Shown: one piece after another, positions 9,588-18,741 of the stretch
How positions within the stretch are numbered: position 1 is the first letter of the stretch
How the letters are laid out: the number at the start of each line of letters is the position of its first letter
Origin: Sporofaciens musculi
GTDB lineage: Bacteria > Bacillota > Clostridia > Lachnospirales > Lachnospiraceae
NCBI RefSeq assembly: GCF_009830285.1
Contig: NZ_WUQX01000001.1
Location: 4,526,501-4,590,500 of the forward strand
Reading direction: 5' to 3'
Length of the DNA stretch: 64,000 bases
The notes under the pieces: generated by a model
The model's database searches: none
The model's input: only the letters and a program-made list of their open reading frames with translations
Told to the model about the DNA's origin: nothing
Translations under genes and position numbers: made by a program

Positions 9588-9615
9588 CCGGAATCCGTCT
9601 TCCTTCCTCTTTGTA

Positions 9616-10593
9616 CTACAGATTATAAATATCCGTCTTATATTTGTCTAAGTTTTGCCGTAAAAATTCGATTGTATGACTTAGTCCCGCTTCCAGAGAA
9701 TACCGCACCTTCCAATCTGTCAGCCGCAAAATCTTCTCATTGCATCCAAGCAGCCTGTTCACCTCACTGTTTTCAGGACGAAGCCTCTCGGTATCACAGA
9801 CAACTCTTGCTTTCGGATTGATCTGTCTAATTAGTTCTTCTGCAAGCTGTCCTATTGAAACCTCTCTCTGTGAAGCGATATTAATCTCCTCTCCAATTGT
9901 TTGACTGGATTCGTAGATGGATATAAAACCATTTACAGTATCCTTCACAAAATTAAAATCTCTTGTGGGAGTTAATGCTCCTAGCTTTATCTGCGTTTTT
10001 CCTGCAAGAAGCTGCGTAATAATCGTAGGAATGACCGCTCTCGCCGATTGTCTTGGCCCATAAGTGTTAAATGGCCTTACAATTGTCACCGGAAGCTTGA
10101 ATGAACGGTAAAAACTTTCTGCAAGACGATCAGAGCCTATCTTCGTCGCGGAGTATGGCGACTGCCCCTGAAAGGGATGTTTTTCATCTATCGGTACATA
10201 TTGTGCCGTACCATACACCTCTGACGTAGATGTAACAAGCACACGCTTTGTCTCCAGTTTTCTTGCTGACTGCAGTATATTTAATGTCCCCTTTATATTG
10301 GTGTCTACATATGTATCCGGAGAGTGATAGCTAAAAGGGATTCCTATCAAGGCTGCCAAATGAAAGACCGCGCTTATGCCTTTCATGGCCTCCTGCACTC
10401 CATTGGGATCGCGGATATCACCTTGAAAAATATCTACATTTCTCATAATATCTTTTGGAAGCGTATCAAGCCATCCCCAGTTGTTGAAGGAGTTATAAAA
10501 TACAAACGCCTTAACCTGATACCCCTTTTTTACCAATTCCTCTGTCAAATGACTTCCGATAAACCCATCGGAGCCTGTTACCAGCACTTTCAT
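9616..10593 (-). CDS. legB: LegB-like NAD-dependent nucleotide-sugar 4,6-dehydratase
   Basis: 325 residues of the extended SDR family. The N-terminus MKVLVTGSDGFIGSHLTEEL, the unusual AFVFYNSFNNWGWLD segment, PYSATKIGSDRLAESFYRSF (YxxxK) and VRPFNTYGPRQSARAVIPTII closely follow LegB, the GDP-GlcNAc 4,6-dehydratase of legionaminic acid synthesis. The ATG at 10593 is chosen over 10620 because GGGGGGTGG lies before it and the longer start has no ribosome binding site. The expected LegC aminotransferase and LegH acetyltransferase are not in the window, so the product may not be legionaminic acid itself. Confidence 0.8.
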   Translation of the reverse strand: MKVLVTGSDGFIGSHLTEELVKKGYQVKAFVFYNSFNNWGWLDTLPKDIMRNVDIFQGDIRDPNGVQEAMKGISAVFHLAALIGIPFSYHSPDTYVDTNIKGTLNILQSARKLETKRVLVTSTSEVYGTAQYVPIDEKHPFQGQSPYSATKIGSDRLAESFYRSFKLPVTIVRPFNTYGPRQSARAVIPTIITQLLAGKTQIKLGALTPTRDFNFVKDTVNGFISIYESSQTIGEEINIASQREVSIGQLAEELIRQINPKARVVCDTERLRPENSEVNRLLGCNEKILRLTDWKVRYSLEAGLSHTIEFLRQNLDKYKTDIYNL

Positions 10594-10635
10594 CGCAGGC
10601 CACCCCCCTACTCTTTCCATCCATCATGTTTCTGT

Positions 10636-11646
10636 CTATTTAACATCTGACCAGCAGATTATAGAATCTTCCTCAATATCTCTGGCAGCCCTCCTTCCAA
10701 TGACTGCCTCCCTATATTTAGGCGGTATTCCAAATCCCGGACGCTTGATATCTATATCATTCTCTGTTATAATACCACCCTCTTTTATACCTTTTGTACA
10801 TACAATACTTTTTCTGTTATTCTTACGGTTCTTCACCTCATCACCCATTGGACGCTTAATTCCATCGCCCCGCATCTGTTCATAAAGCCTTATTTTATTT
10901 ACCAGCGTTGTCATCTCATCCTTTGTGGCAGACAGTCTATGATCCGGTCCATCTGCATTTTTATCATATGTAAAATGCTTCTCTATCACCTTTGCCCCCA
11001 TGACAGCCGCAAAAATACAAGAATCAACACCAAGCGTATGGTCTGAATAGCCTATTGTAAACTGCGGAAATTCTCTCTGCAATGTTCTGACTGACTCCAG
11101 ATTTACATAAGATGGCTCTGTTGGATACAGACTTACAACATGCATAATAACTATATTTTTATTTCCTTCTTCTGTAATTGCATTGACCGCCTCTTTGATT
11201 TCCTCCAAAGTACACATTCCTGTGGATAACATAATTGGTTTCTGTAATCTGGCAACCGTTTTCAAAAACGGAATATTTACGGCATCATCTGCTCCAATCT
11301 TGTATAAATCCATATCAAGCTTTTCCAAAAGTTCTACATCTGTAATATGAGACGGGGTTGAAAAAATATCCAGTCCTTTTTCCTTCGCATACTGAAATAA
11401 TTTTTGATGCATTTTCTCACTTAACTCATATTTTTTAAACAGTTCTGTCTGCGATATTATTCCGGTATTTTCCATATCAAATACCGCCTGTCTGCTGGTA
11501 ATCGTATCGGCACGATAAGTCTGCAGTTTTACAGCATCCACACCACATTCCTTAGCCTGATCGATTAGTACAGCTCCCTTATCAAAATCAATAAAATTTC
11601 CGCCTATTTCAGCTACTATATATGTCCTATCACTATTATGAAACAT
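10636..11646 (-). CDS. NeuB-family nonulosonic acid synthase
   Basis: 336 residues: a TIM barrel (about 1-275) followed by an antifreeze-like SAF domain (about 280-336, IVCTKGIKEGGIITENDID and FGIPPKYREAVIGRRAARDI). NeuB-type motifs are VKLQTYRADT, KIGADDAVNIPFL, PIMLSTGM, SLYPTEPSYVNL, GYSDHTLG and VIEKHFT. It would condense phosphoenolpyruvate with a 6-carbon sugar to give a nine-carbon sialic-acid-like sugar. The N-terminal motif reads AEIGGNF where most family members have AEIGxNH, an odd substitution close to the active site. Its neighbours are LegB-like and PIG-L genes. Confidence 0.85.
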   Translation of the reverse strand: MFHNSDRTYIVAEIGGNFIDFDKGAVLIDQAKECGVDAVKLQTYRADTITSRQAVFDMENTGIISQTELFKKYELSEKMHQKLFQYAKEKGLDIFSTPSHITDVELLEKLDMDLYKIGADDAVNIPFLKTVARLQKPIMLSTGMCTLEEIKEAVNAITEEGNKNIVIMHVVSLYPTEPSYVNLESVRTLQREFPQFTIGYSDHTLGVDSCIFAAVMGAKVIEKHFTYDKNADGPDHRLSATKDEMTTLVNKIRLYEQMRGDGIKRPMGDEVKNRKNNRKSIVCTKGIKEGGIITENDIDIKRPGFGIPPKYREAVIGRRAARDIEEDSIICWSDVK

Positions 11647-11656
11647 AACATCCTCC

Positions 11657-12283
11657 TTATATGAACCATCTTACATTCTGAAATGCCTCGGCATACTTTA
11701 CCCCTATTTTCAAACCATTATTTACAGCCTCATTTTTAAAATAAGAACACCATAACTCCCCTGTTCTCGCCATCTCTGACTCATATGCCTTAATTGCTCT
11801 CTCCTTAATATCCCACGTATCCGATATATCCACATAAAAGTTCTCATGAAAGTTTTGATCTGAAATATACCAATTACTTTTGTACATCAAAAGCCGGTTG
11901 ACATGCCTTGCCACATGCAGCGTACATAACGCAAGATTTCTATGGTCGTGATGCACATCATGAGACCAATGGGTATAAATAAGCTCTATACAGTTTTCTT
12001 CGATAATTTTTAACAGCATGGCGTGCATATCTTCCCCATATTCCAAATAAAATGTAGGGATCTTCCCCTGCAAAAGCTGATATCCGATAATTCTGCTGGC
12101 ATTTTGAGCCTCTTTTAATGCATCCTTGTCTCTCCTTAAAACATCTCCGTCAACGCTATTAAACCCTGAACTAGTGGCGATAAAACCTATTACCTTGTCG
12201 CCGTTTTTTACATGCTTCGCCAGCGCTCCCCCACATCCTAATTCTATGTCATCAAAATGTGCTCCGATTGCCAAAACATTCAT
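11657..12283 (-). CDS. PIG-L family deacetylase
   Basis: 208 residues. The zinc motif AHFDDIELG (AHxDDxExG) is at residues 8-16, and the second metal site THWSHDVHHDHRN is in the middle. PIG-L enzymes remove N-acetyl groups from sugar precursors such as GlcNAc conjugates. In this operon it may deacetylate an intermediate or product of the nonulosonic acid branch. The ATG at 12283 is preferred over 12292 because AGGAG is 9 bases upstream of it but abuts the earlier ATG. It lies 10 bases upstream of the NeuB-like gene. Confidence 0.85.
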   Translation of the reverse strand: MNVLAIGAHFDDIELGCGGALAKHVKNGDKVIGFIATSSGFNSVDGDVLRRDKDALKEAQNASRIIGYQLLQGKIPTFYLEYGEDMHAMLLKIIEENCIELIYTHWSHDVHHDHRNLALCTLHVARHVNRLLMYKSNWYISDQNFHENFYVDISDTWDIKERAIKAYESEMARTGELWCSYFKNEAVNNGLKIGVKYAEAFQNVRWFI

Positions 12284-12300
12284 TCTAAACATCTCCTATG

Positions 12301-12996
12301 CTAAATACGTGATTGTCTGTCTCGTTCATAATCATCACTCAATTCAATGGCTCGCTGGGTAGTTACATATGCTGCACATGCATGCTGCAGAATATAACAA
12401 GCCTTTTCATAATCCTCACCAGTGTCAACAGTCAAGCTTACATCCGGCCTGTTCTTTTCAGACGCAACCGATGATATTCCATGTTTATACTGCGTTAAAT
12501 GGTCAAGTATATACTCGTCCGGATGTTCAAAATGTTTGGGCAGCCATGCGTTTTCAAAACTTTGCTGTAATACAGGATATGACATAATTTCCATCCCAAC
12601 CCCAATGGGAAGTACTGAAAAATTTTCTGAAAAATCTAATTTTTCTTCCAGATGGAATGAAATCATCCTGTCAAGCTCATCTATATCAGGAAATGGATTA
12701 TCCCCTGTCATCCTCACGATTGTATCAAACTGATATTTTGACGCACAATCGAAATACCGTTTCAATACATTCCTCTCATCTCCCCGAAAACAACATATGT
12801 TTTGTTCTCTGCAGAAGCTCTCCACCACATCATCCTGTTTTAAATTACTGGTGGCAATCACAATTTTCACCGGATGGTCAAGTCTGTCAAGTCTGTCTAA
12901 TATATGATTCAGTAATGTTTTTCCCTCAAAATCCATTAATATTTTCCCCGGCAGTCTATGTGACCCCATTCTTGCCTGTATGATAATTCCTACCAT
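12301..12996 (-). CDS. SpsF-like cytidylyltransferase
   Basis: 231 residues. The nucleotide-binding N-terminus IIIQARMGSHRLPGKIL is the CMP-NeuNAc synthetase/SpsF signature; IVIATSNLKQDD and FRGDERNVLKRYFDCA follow, then IVRMTGDNPFPDIDELDRMI with the metal-binding aspartate region. SpsF-type proteins activate nonulosonic acids or related sugars with CTP. Next to a NeuB-like synthase, the natural role is formation of the CMP-sugar donor. It is 2 bases from the radical SAM gene, clearly in the operon. Confidence 0.85.
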   Translation of the reverse strand: MVGIIIQARMGSHRLPGKILMDFEGKTLLNHILDRLDRLDHPVKIVIATSNLKQDDVVESFCREQNICCFRGDERNVLKRYFDCASKYQFDTIVRMTGDNPFPDIDELDRMISFHLEEKLDFSENFSVLPIGVGMEIMSYPVLQQSFENAWLPKHFEHPDEYILDHLTQYKHGISSVASEKNRPDVSLTVDTGEDYEKACYILQHACAAYVTTQRAIELSDDYERDRQSRI

Positions 12997-12998
12997 TT

Positions 12999-14069
12999 TT
13001 ATTTCCCTATCGTCTGATTTCTATTGATGTAATTCTTTATAATAATCTCCCTGCCATTTACAAAAGCACGTTCATCGTCTTGCGTTGCGCGGGGAAGATA
13101 ACATTTCCTACACACTTCCATTTCTTTGAAGCTTCCCATTGCATGCAGTTTGCGAGCCCTATTCATCCTCTCCCCATGCCAGATATCATAGATGCTTTCA
13201 TTATTTGCATCACCTAGAATATAATTACCCTCCTCATCATTAGAGCAAAGCAAAGCTTTTCCGTCAGACCCAATTACCAGGCGCTGGTATAACTGGGGAC
13301 AAATAAAATCTTCATCATACACAATATCTTCATCTTTATCCAAATAATCAATCAAAGGATTAAATGCAACCAAATCCACATATGGTGCAAATGTATTATA
13401 ATATTCTGATGGATTATCACGGATTGCAGGCCAGATTCCCTGCACCTTGATTACCGGCTTATTCCATTTATTTTTCTTTTTAATACTGTAAATATCTTTT
13501 ATTTTTTTCAAGGTGTCTTCAAATTTTAAGGGTTTTCGGATATCCTCGTACTGCTTTCCAACGCCGTCTATAGATATAGTAATCCAATCCGCTCCAGCTT
13601 CTGCTGCCTGTATAAAATATTCTCTGTTAAGCTTTGCAGAATTCGTAAGAAAAGAGACCTCCCTGATTCCCTTATCTTTACAATAACGAATACACGATAT
13701 AAAATCAGGGTGAAGCGTTGCCTCGCCTCTCAGGCTCAAACGGACAGCGGATACTTTCCCTGCCATCTCGTCTGCCAATTTCTGAAACAATTTTGTATCC
13801 ATCAACTGTGTACAAACTTTCTTCTTGAATTCTTCTGTGATGGTATAACACATGGGACATTTCAGATTACAGAGTGAAGACAGCTCAATATCCACCAATA
13901 TTGGATAATCTGACACATACTGCTGCCTTGGATATTTACTCCAATTTTCCCTATACTTTCTGTAATCTTCTTCCCAACCTTCTGCCCTATTAAATTCAAA
14001 CTGCTCTATTCTCTCATCTGTATCCATGTCATAGTTGCCTTTATTGATTGGAATATATCCTCCGTTCAT
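12999..14069 (-). CDS. Radical SAM/SPASM protein of the glycan operon
   Basis: 356 residues. The AdoMet cluster motif is CNLKCPMC near residue 52, followed by RLSLRGEATLHPDFISCIRYC and SFLTNSAKL. The C-terminal SPASM-type region holds cysteines at CPQLYQRLVIGSDGKALLC and CRKCYLP for an auxiliary cluster. The ATG at 14069 overlaps the upstream stop (ATGA) and has GGAGG at the right distance; the longer reading frame has no such site. Such proteins in glycan clusters can epimerise, dehydrate or otherwise modify sugars, but the exact reaction is unknown. Confidence 0.82.
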   Translation of the reverse strand: MNGGYIPINKGNYDMDTDERIEQFEFNRAEGWEEDYRKYRENWSKYPRQQYVSDYPILVDIELSSLCNLKCPMCYTITEEFKKKVCTQLMDTKLFQKLADEMAGKVSAVRLSLRGEATLHPDFISCIRYCKDKGIREVSFLTNSAKLNREYFIQAAEAGADWITISIDGVGKQYEDIRKPLKFEDTLKKIKDIYSIKKKNKWNKPVIKVQGIWPAIRDNPSEYYNTFAPYVDLVAFNPLIDYLDKDEDIVYDEDFICPQLYQRLVIGSDGKALLCSNDEEGNYILGDANNESIYDIWHGERMNRARKLHAMGSFKEMEVCRKCYLPRATQDDERAFVNGREIIIKNYINRNQTIGK

Positions 14070-14923
14070 CTTGCATCCTCCACACACCGGAGCAGTCCTG
14101 CTTCTATTGTAATTTGCGGCTCCCACCCCCATGTCTCCTGAATTGAGCTTATATCTGCAATAACGTCATTTAATTCATTCCTTCTTACTTTATTTACAGA
14201 ACTGACACTCTTTTTTGTCCCTGCTGCTTTTTGCACCTTCTCTATAATTTCACGAACTGAATAGGAGCCTCCTGAACCTATATTAAACAGATGATATCCC
14301 TTTGTTTTTTGTACAGACAATTCGATTGCCCTGCACACGTCGTCAATATATACATAATCTCTCTTTGGTTCCAAGTCTTGTACTGTAATCCTGTCTCTTT
14401 CTCCCAGAGCCTGACTTACAATAAGGGGAATTAAAAAACGTTCACTCTGTCGTGCTCCATAAACATTGAACAGACGCAGTACTGTAATATCCATGCCAAA
14501 ATATTTACCGAAAAACTCACATATCTCCTCTGCCATATATTTTGACTTCGCATATGGATTATTGGGATGAACTGCCGCTGTTTCAGGTACTGGATTATAT
14601 GTAGGCTGTCCATAAATATAAGCGCTGATATAGGTCATTCCAATCTTTTGGTTTTTACAAAAACTAACTGCATTCAGAGTCCCTATTCCATTCGTTTCAA
14701 AAAACTGTTCCGGGTTTTCCCAACTGTCTGGAATGAATGTTTTCCCTGCAAGATGAAGAACATGGCACACATTCTTTCCTTTCCATTTTCCCCAATTATC
14801 TTGCTTCGTTACATTCAGCTCGCCAGACGACGGAGCTATTACATCATAACCACATTCCTTCAAATATCTTGTGATATGGCTTCCAATAAAACCTTTTCCG
14901 CCCGTTATCAATATTTTTTTCAT
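14066..14923 (-). CDS. NAD-dependent epimerase/dehydratase (extended SDR)
   Basis: 285 residues with a Rossmann motif GGKGFIGSH at the N-terminus and catalytic NNPYAKSKYMAEE (YxxxK) near residue 127. LRLFNVYGARQSERFLIPLI and KRDYVYIDDVCRAI also follow the nucleotide-sugar epimerase pattern. AGGAG precedes the ATG. It sits between the CBS-nucleotidyltransferase and the radical SAM gene with ATGA overlap downstream, so it acts in the same branch. The sugar substrate cannot be told from the sequence. Confidence 0.85.
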   Translation of the reverse strand: MKKILITGGKGFIGSHITRYLKECGYDVIAPSSGELNVTKQDNWGKWKGKNVCHVLHLAGKTFIPDSWENPEQFFETNGIGTLNAVSFCKNQKIGMTYISAYIYGQPTYNPVPETAAVHPNNPYAKSKYMAEEICEFFGKYFGMDITVLRLFNVYGARQSERFLIPLIVSQALGERDRITVQDLEPKRDYVYIDDVCRAIELSVQKTKGYHLFNIGSGGSYSVREIIEKVQKAAGTKKSVSSVNKVRRNELNDVIADISSIQETWGWEPQITIEAGLLRCVEDAR

Positions 14924-14934
14924 TTTCTCTCCTG

Positions 14935-15989
14935 CTACATATCCTGAATCGTATCTATCATCCTTCGCATTGCGCTAAGTTCTCCCATGTCCTGCCAACT
15001 TTTCGACATAACAGGATAAGCGCCGACCTTTCTTTTTTCTGCCAGCAATTTGTTCATCAAATCTGTCATATGAAACATCTGATTTTGCGGAATACTGTTT
15101 ATTACAGACGGCTCCATAACGTAAATACCAGTACTCATATTGTAGTTTAAAGACGGCTTCTCTGATAATTTCAAGATTTTCCCGCCCTCCTCCAGTTCAA
15201 TAACGCCATATGGTATCTGTACATGCTTTAACGATGTTACAACCGTAATTTCATTTTGATTTATCTGATGAAAACGCAGCAGCTCAAAATAATCAATGTC
15301 CAGCAGCACATCGCAATTACTGACAAAAAAAGTATGCTTTAGCTGCTCCTTCATTAACCGGATTCCCCCACATGTTCCGCAAAACTTATCTTCTTCCACA
15401 TATTGAACCTGATACGGCTTTTCTTTTTCATCTAAATATGCCTTTATTAGATTTTTTTATAATTTAAAATAAGCCAAAAGTCTTTACATCCGTTTTTTCT
15501 GAAAGAATCTATAATTCTTTCTAAAATTGTGACAGGCCCTATTGGCATTAGTGGTTTTGGCAGAATATTCGTATATGGATACAGTCTTGTCCCTTTTCCT
15601 CCCGCCATTATGATAACCGGCACATTAATCTGTTCATACCTCCTCTGCTCAGGGGCAATCATATCTCTTAAAAATATAATATCTATTGGTATATTGTTAT
15701 CATCTACAATGGGAATTGCTTCTAAATGAAGCTTTAGCATCATCTGTTTTGCTTTTTCGGCTTCCCCTTTCCTGACTATACGCGGATTCGTATTCATTAA
15801 CTTATTGACGTCTTCTTCAAAAGAGCCGTTCCTCAATACCCATCTCCTTACATCGCCGTCCGTTATAATACCTGTCAGCCTTTGATTTCTGGTAACTAAC
15901 AATATTTTTTCTCCGGCTTCATCCAATTTTTTGATACTCTCAGATATTGTAATGCCTTCTTCAACACAAATCTTTTGGAGATTATTCAT
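14935..15989 (-). pseudogene. CBS-domain sugar nucleotidyltransferase (PtmE-like), frameshifted at a 7-A run
   Basis: Two adjacent reading frames together give one 351-residue protein. The first part (15447-15989) holds two CBS repeats (about 1-115) and the nucleotidyltransferase start VIIMAGGKGTRLYPYTNILPKPLMPIG. It ends in KKI-stop just after a run of seven A residues (minus strand, 15452-15458). The second part, open from about 15457 down to 14935, continues the same domain (GTCGGIRLM, FFVSNCDVLLDIDY). One added A restores a perfect frame. The CBS-nucleotidyltransferase layout matches Campylobacter PtmE, which makes GDP-glucosamine for legionaminic acid. It could be a true disruption, a phase-variable state or a sequencing error. 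Confidence 0.8.
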
Positions 15990-16016
15990 TTTCTTATCAC
16001 ACCCTTAAAATGCTCA

Positions 16017-17330
16017 TCAGTCAAGCAGCTTTTGTTTCACAAGATGATAGATCCGACAGTCGCCATTTCCAACTGCTATATTCCTGTTTCCAGCACAGCG
16101 CTCATATGTTTTTAAACTTACAAGCGCATTTATAAATCTGGTCAGCGGAACATGTTCTTCACTAAACCAGCAACGGCTTCTTCGTATTAAATCCGCCAAA
16201 AACTGTTCAGCAATGATATTCTCAATATCCTTTGGTGGTTTTAATCGGATACGCTGCAAATCTTCGTCTTTTCCATATACAACAAGGTCCTTACTCCGAT
16301 TCCCCAAAAGATATAGCTTATTATCAGAAACCCTGCTTAAGTTCAAATAAACAGTCCCCTTATAGGGAATTGAACACTCACCGGATAATGCATCCACCGA
16401 AAGAGCCTCTAAAGTGATTGTATCTACTTTTACCGCAACATTGGCATTTGCTGGTATTAAATATAGCCATTCTCCCAAAACAGCCATATTCAAAAAAGAG
16501 TACTCTAAACCGCAAGGCTGAAGCTCTGGAACCTGAGCGGCAATATGACATTCTAAGTATTTCCCGGATTCCATTTCCCATTTTACTAACGTGTCGGTGC
16601 TTGCTTCATATAAATATACTTGACTTCCATCACACTCAACCAATGAAAAAGTACTCTTTTTGCTGCCAATCGCCTGCTCTTTAAAGCCTCCTGTTTCAAG
16701 ATTGTAAATAATCAAAATATTCCGATTACAATGCAGATGGAATACAATCTGTGATTCACTCAATCGTTTTGCAAACCAGCAAAGATAAAACTGCGCATCC
16801 GGTGAAGTGGTATAATGACGGTACTTTTCATAAAAATATTCAAATAAATCTGTTTTAAACGTCACCTCTCCCGTGACAATGTCATAGATAATGATACAAT
16901 CATAGCAGCATGGGATTAAAATAAGAGAGTTATTATATATAAAGCCTGACACAAACTTTTTTGCATATTTTATTTTGAGAAGGTCGTTATCATCTCTTGA
17001 TATCCCTATGCTTCCTTTTTCAAAGCATTCATTTTTCATATCATATATGCCGATTTCGTGGGCGGTACAAGGAGTAAAATATAACTTACCGTTACATTCA
17101 TTAACAGACGTATAGAGCCTGCCCCCATATGCCTCCTCATCCGGAAAGCTTCCTACGTAATCAACGTCAAATGTGCGTTTACTCATTTTGAACAGGGCGT
17201 TATATTCTAAAGATGTGAACCATAAATTTTCCCCATCATCAAACATATCAAAAATCCCAATATGCTCCCATCTGCTTTCATGAGCCAGATTCTTTATATC
17301 TTTACTCTGATTTACTGCTTCCTCATTCAT
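16017..17330 (-). CDS. Beta-propeller-like protein of the glycan operon
   Basis: 437 residues, no catalytic family recognised. The first 350 residues show repeated four-strand blades with alternating patterns such as GENLWFTSLEYNALFKMSKRTF, GKLYFTPCTAHEIGIYDM and VYLYEASTDTLVKWEMESGKYL, resembling a YncE/TolB-type propeller. The last 80 residues look helical. No signal peptide or transmembrane segment is present, so it appears cytosolic. In the operon it lies between DUF115 and CBS-nucleotidyltransferase genes, where a substrate-recognition or scaffold role would be an inference only. Confidence 0.55.
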   Translation of the reverse strand: MNEEAVNQSKDIKNLAHESRWEHIGIFDMFDDGENLWFTSLEYNALFKMSKRTFDVDYVGSFPDEEAYGGRLYTSVNECNGKLYFTPCTAHEIGIYDMKNECFEKGSIGISRDDNDLLKIKYAKKFVSGFIYNNSLILIPCCYDCIIIYDIVTGEVTFKTDLFEYFYEKYRHYTTSPDAQFYLCWFAKRLSESQIVFHLHCNRNILIIYNLETGGFKEQAIGSKKSTFSLVECDGSQVYLYEASTDTLVKWEMESGKYLECHIAAQVPELQPCGLEYSFLNMAVLGEWLYLIPANANVAVKVDTITLEALSVDALSGECSIPYKGTVYLNLSRVSDNKLYLLGNRSKDLVVYGKDEDLQRIRLKPPKDIENIIAEQFLADLIRRSRCWFSEEHVPLTRFINALVSLKTYERCAGNRNIAVGNGDCRIYHLVKQKLLD

Positions 17331-17367
17331 TAATTCCTATTTCTGTACTCCTTTCCAACCAGCTTAA

Positions 17368-18741
17368 TTAGTCTTCAAAAAGGCTGTCAAAAGCTACTCT
17401 TTCAAAAACCTCTAGCTTACCGCCCCGTGTGGCATTATAGATTCTAAATCCGTGTTTTCTTGAATATAGTTCCGCTGCTTCATAGGCTTTCAGCGCTTTA
17501 TCTGCTTCAAATGGTATAACTCTTTCTTTATTTCTTTCCTCATATCGTTTCTTTTCTTCCTGAGAATAATAATTTTTAATAAAATGGTTTTCTTCCGCTG
17601 TTGAATTATTCAAATAACTATGATCTACTCCTAATAAATATATTTCTTTTGCCCCAAGATAGGCTGCTAATTGTAAGCCGTTATATGTAATTGTTCCACC
17701 GCGATAAAGCCCTTTGGAAAGATCATTGGAAAATTTGGGATAATTAGGCAAAAAGTGAGTAAATAAGTCGTGATAGTATTGAATTCCCTTTATAGGGCGG
17801 TTCGGTCTTTCCACATGATATCCGTCTCCTATCAATAAATTTCCTGGAATATTGCTTAAGTCTTCCTGAGAATCGTCGATTCCATCCTGATCACACATGA
17901 TATAAAAATCAGCTCGAAAATCAGTTTGGTCATATGCTCTATACATCATATTACTAACGATACAGATCTCCCGATGCCGATGTAAGGTGCTCAAATCCTT
18001 AATTGTTAAGCTTGGACCGTTTCCAATAACAAAAATCCTCTTTCCTTTATACAAATCTTTGTACTTTTGTAATTCAGGATGGTAAAAAGAAGGCTCCACA
18101 AAATCCGCATCATAAATATCAATAATATCAAAATCTCCCTCTGCATTTTCATATATCTCTAAATTATCTATTAGCTGCCGCTTTTCATTAACAATCAGAC
18201 AGTCAAAATCCTTGTCTGCTTCTTTCCATGTCACCACGGGGATTCCCATACATTGTCTGACATCTGTATCTGTATGCGAAATAACCTCCACAATATTTTT
18301 ATAATTGTTCTGTATGGCTATCTCCGAAAGTAAATATGGGATGTAATGATTGATTCCCAAAACTGCAATTTTATGATATTTTGATACATTTCCGCAGCTT
18401 AAAATTCTGTTATAAGACACTCTTTCTATACGCTTATTAAGTGCATATATGGGCAATACCTCTATATCTATACGCAGGTCATAATCATGAAATATGAAAT
18501 ATTTTGTCATATGATTGGCAATGAGCTGAGCTTCCATCTCCTTAGAATAATTCCCGCTGGCCACGACAATAATAAGCTCATCCAAGCTCAGCTCCTTTAA
18601 TTCGCCAAAACTAATTATCTTTTTTCCACGCAGTTCTTTCCCATATGCATAATTATCCGCAAAACACAGCACCCTTAAATATCCCAGGAAATCCAACGCC
18701 AGTTCGCCATAACTGCCAGCTCCAAAAATCACATATTTCAC
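17368..18741 (-). CDS. DUF115 (MptE/Maf-like) putative protein glycosyltransferase
   Basis: 457 residues. Residues 1-110 are a Rossmann-like module (YVIFGAGSYGELALDFLGY). The DUF115 domain starts near residue 232 with IFVIGNGPSLTIKDLSTL, then ICIVSNMMYRA, DFYIMCDQD, and TYNGLQLAAYLGAKEIYLLGVDHSY. DUF115 includes the motility accessory factors (Maf) that attach nonulosonic acids to flagellin. The start is GTG, overlapping the upstream stop (GTGA), with AGGAGG 8 bases before it. With the NeuB/SpsF branch downstream, transfer of a nonulosonic acid to a protein acceptor is the leading inference. Confidence 0.75.
   Translation of the reverse strand: MKYVIFGAGSYGELALDFLGYLRVLCFADNYAYGKELRGKKIISFGELKELSLDELIIVVASGNYSKEMEAQLIANHMTKYFIFHDYDLRIDIEVLPIYALNKRIERVSYNRILSCGNVSKYHKIAVLGINHYIPYLLSEIAIQNNYKNIVEVISHTDTDVRQCMGIPVVTWKEADKDFDCLIVNEKRQLIDNLEIYENAEGDFDIIDIYDADFVEPSFYHPELQKYKDLYKGKRIFVIGNGPSLTIKDLSTLHRHREICIVSNMMYRAYDQTDFRADFYIMCDQDGIDDSQEDLSNIPGNLLIGDGYHVERPNRPIKGIQYYHDLFTHFLPNYPKFSNDLSKGLYRGGTITYNGLQLAAYLGAKEIYLLGVDHSYLNNSTAEENHFIKNYYSQEEKKRYEERNKERVIPFEADKALKAYEAAELYSRKHGFRIYNATRGGKLEVFERVAFDSLFED

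Noticed and set aside
15440..15470. Programmed -1 ribosomal frameshift at the A run
   Set aside because: In the zero frame the run does not form a proper X XXY YYZ slippery heptamer and no downstream stimulatory hairpin is clear; slippage or an error is simpler.
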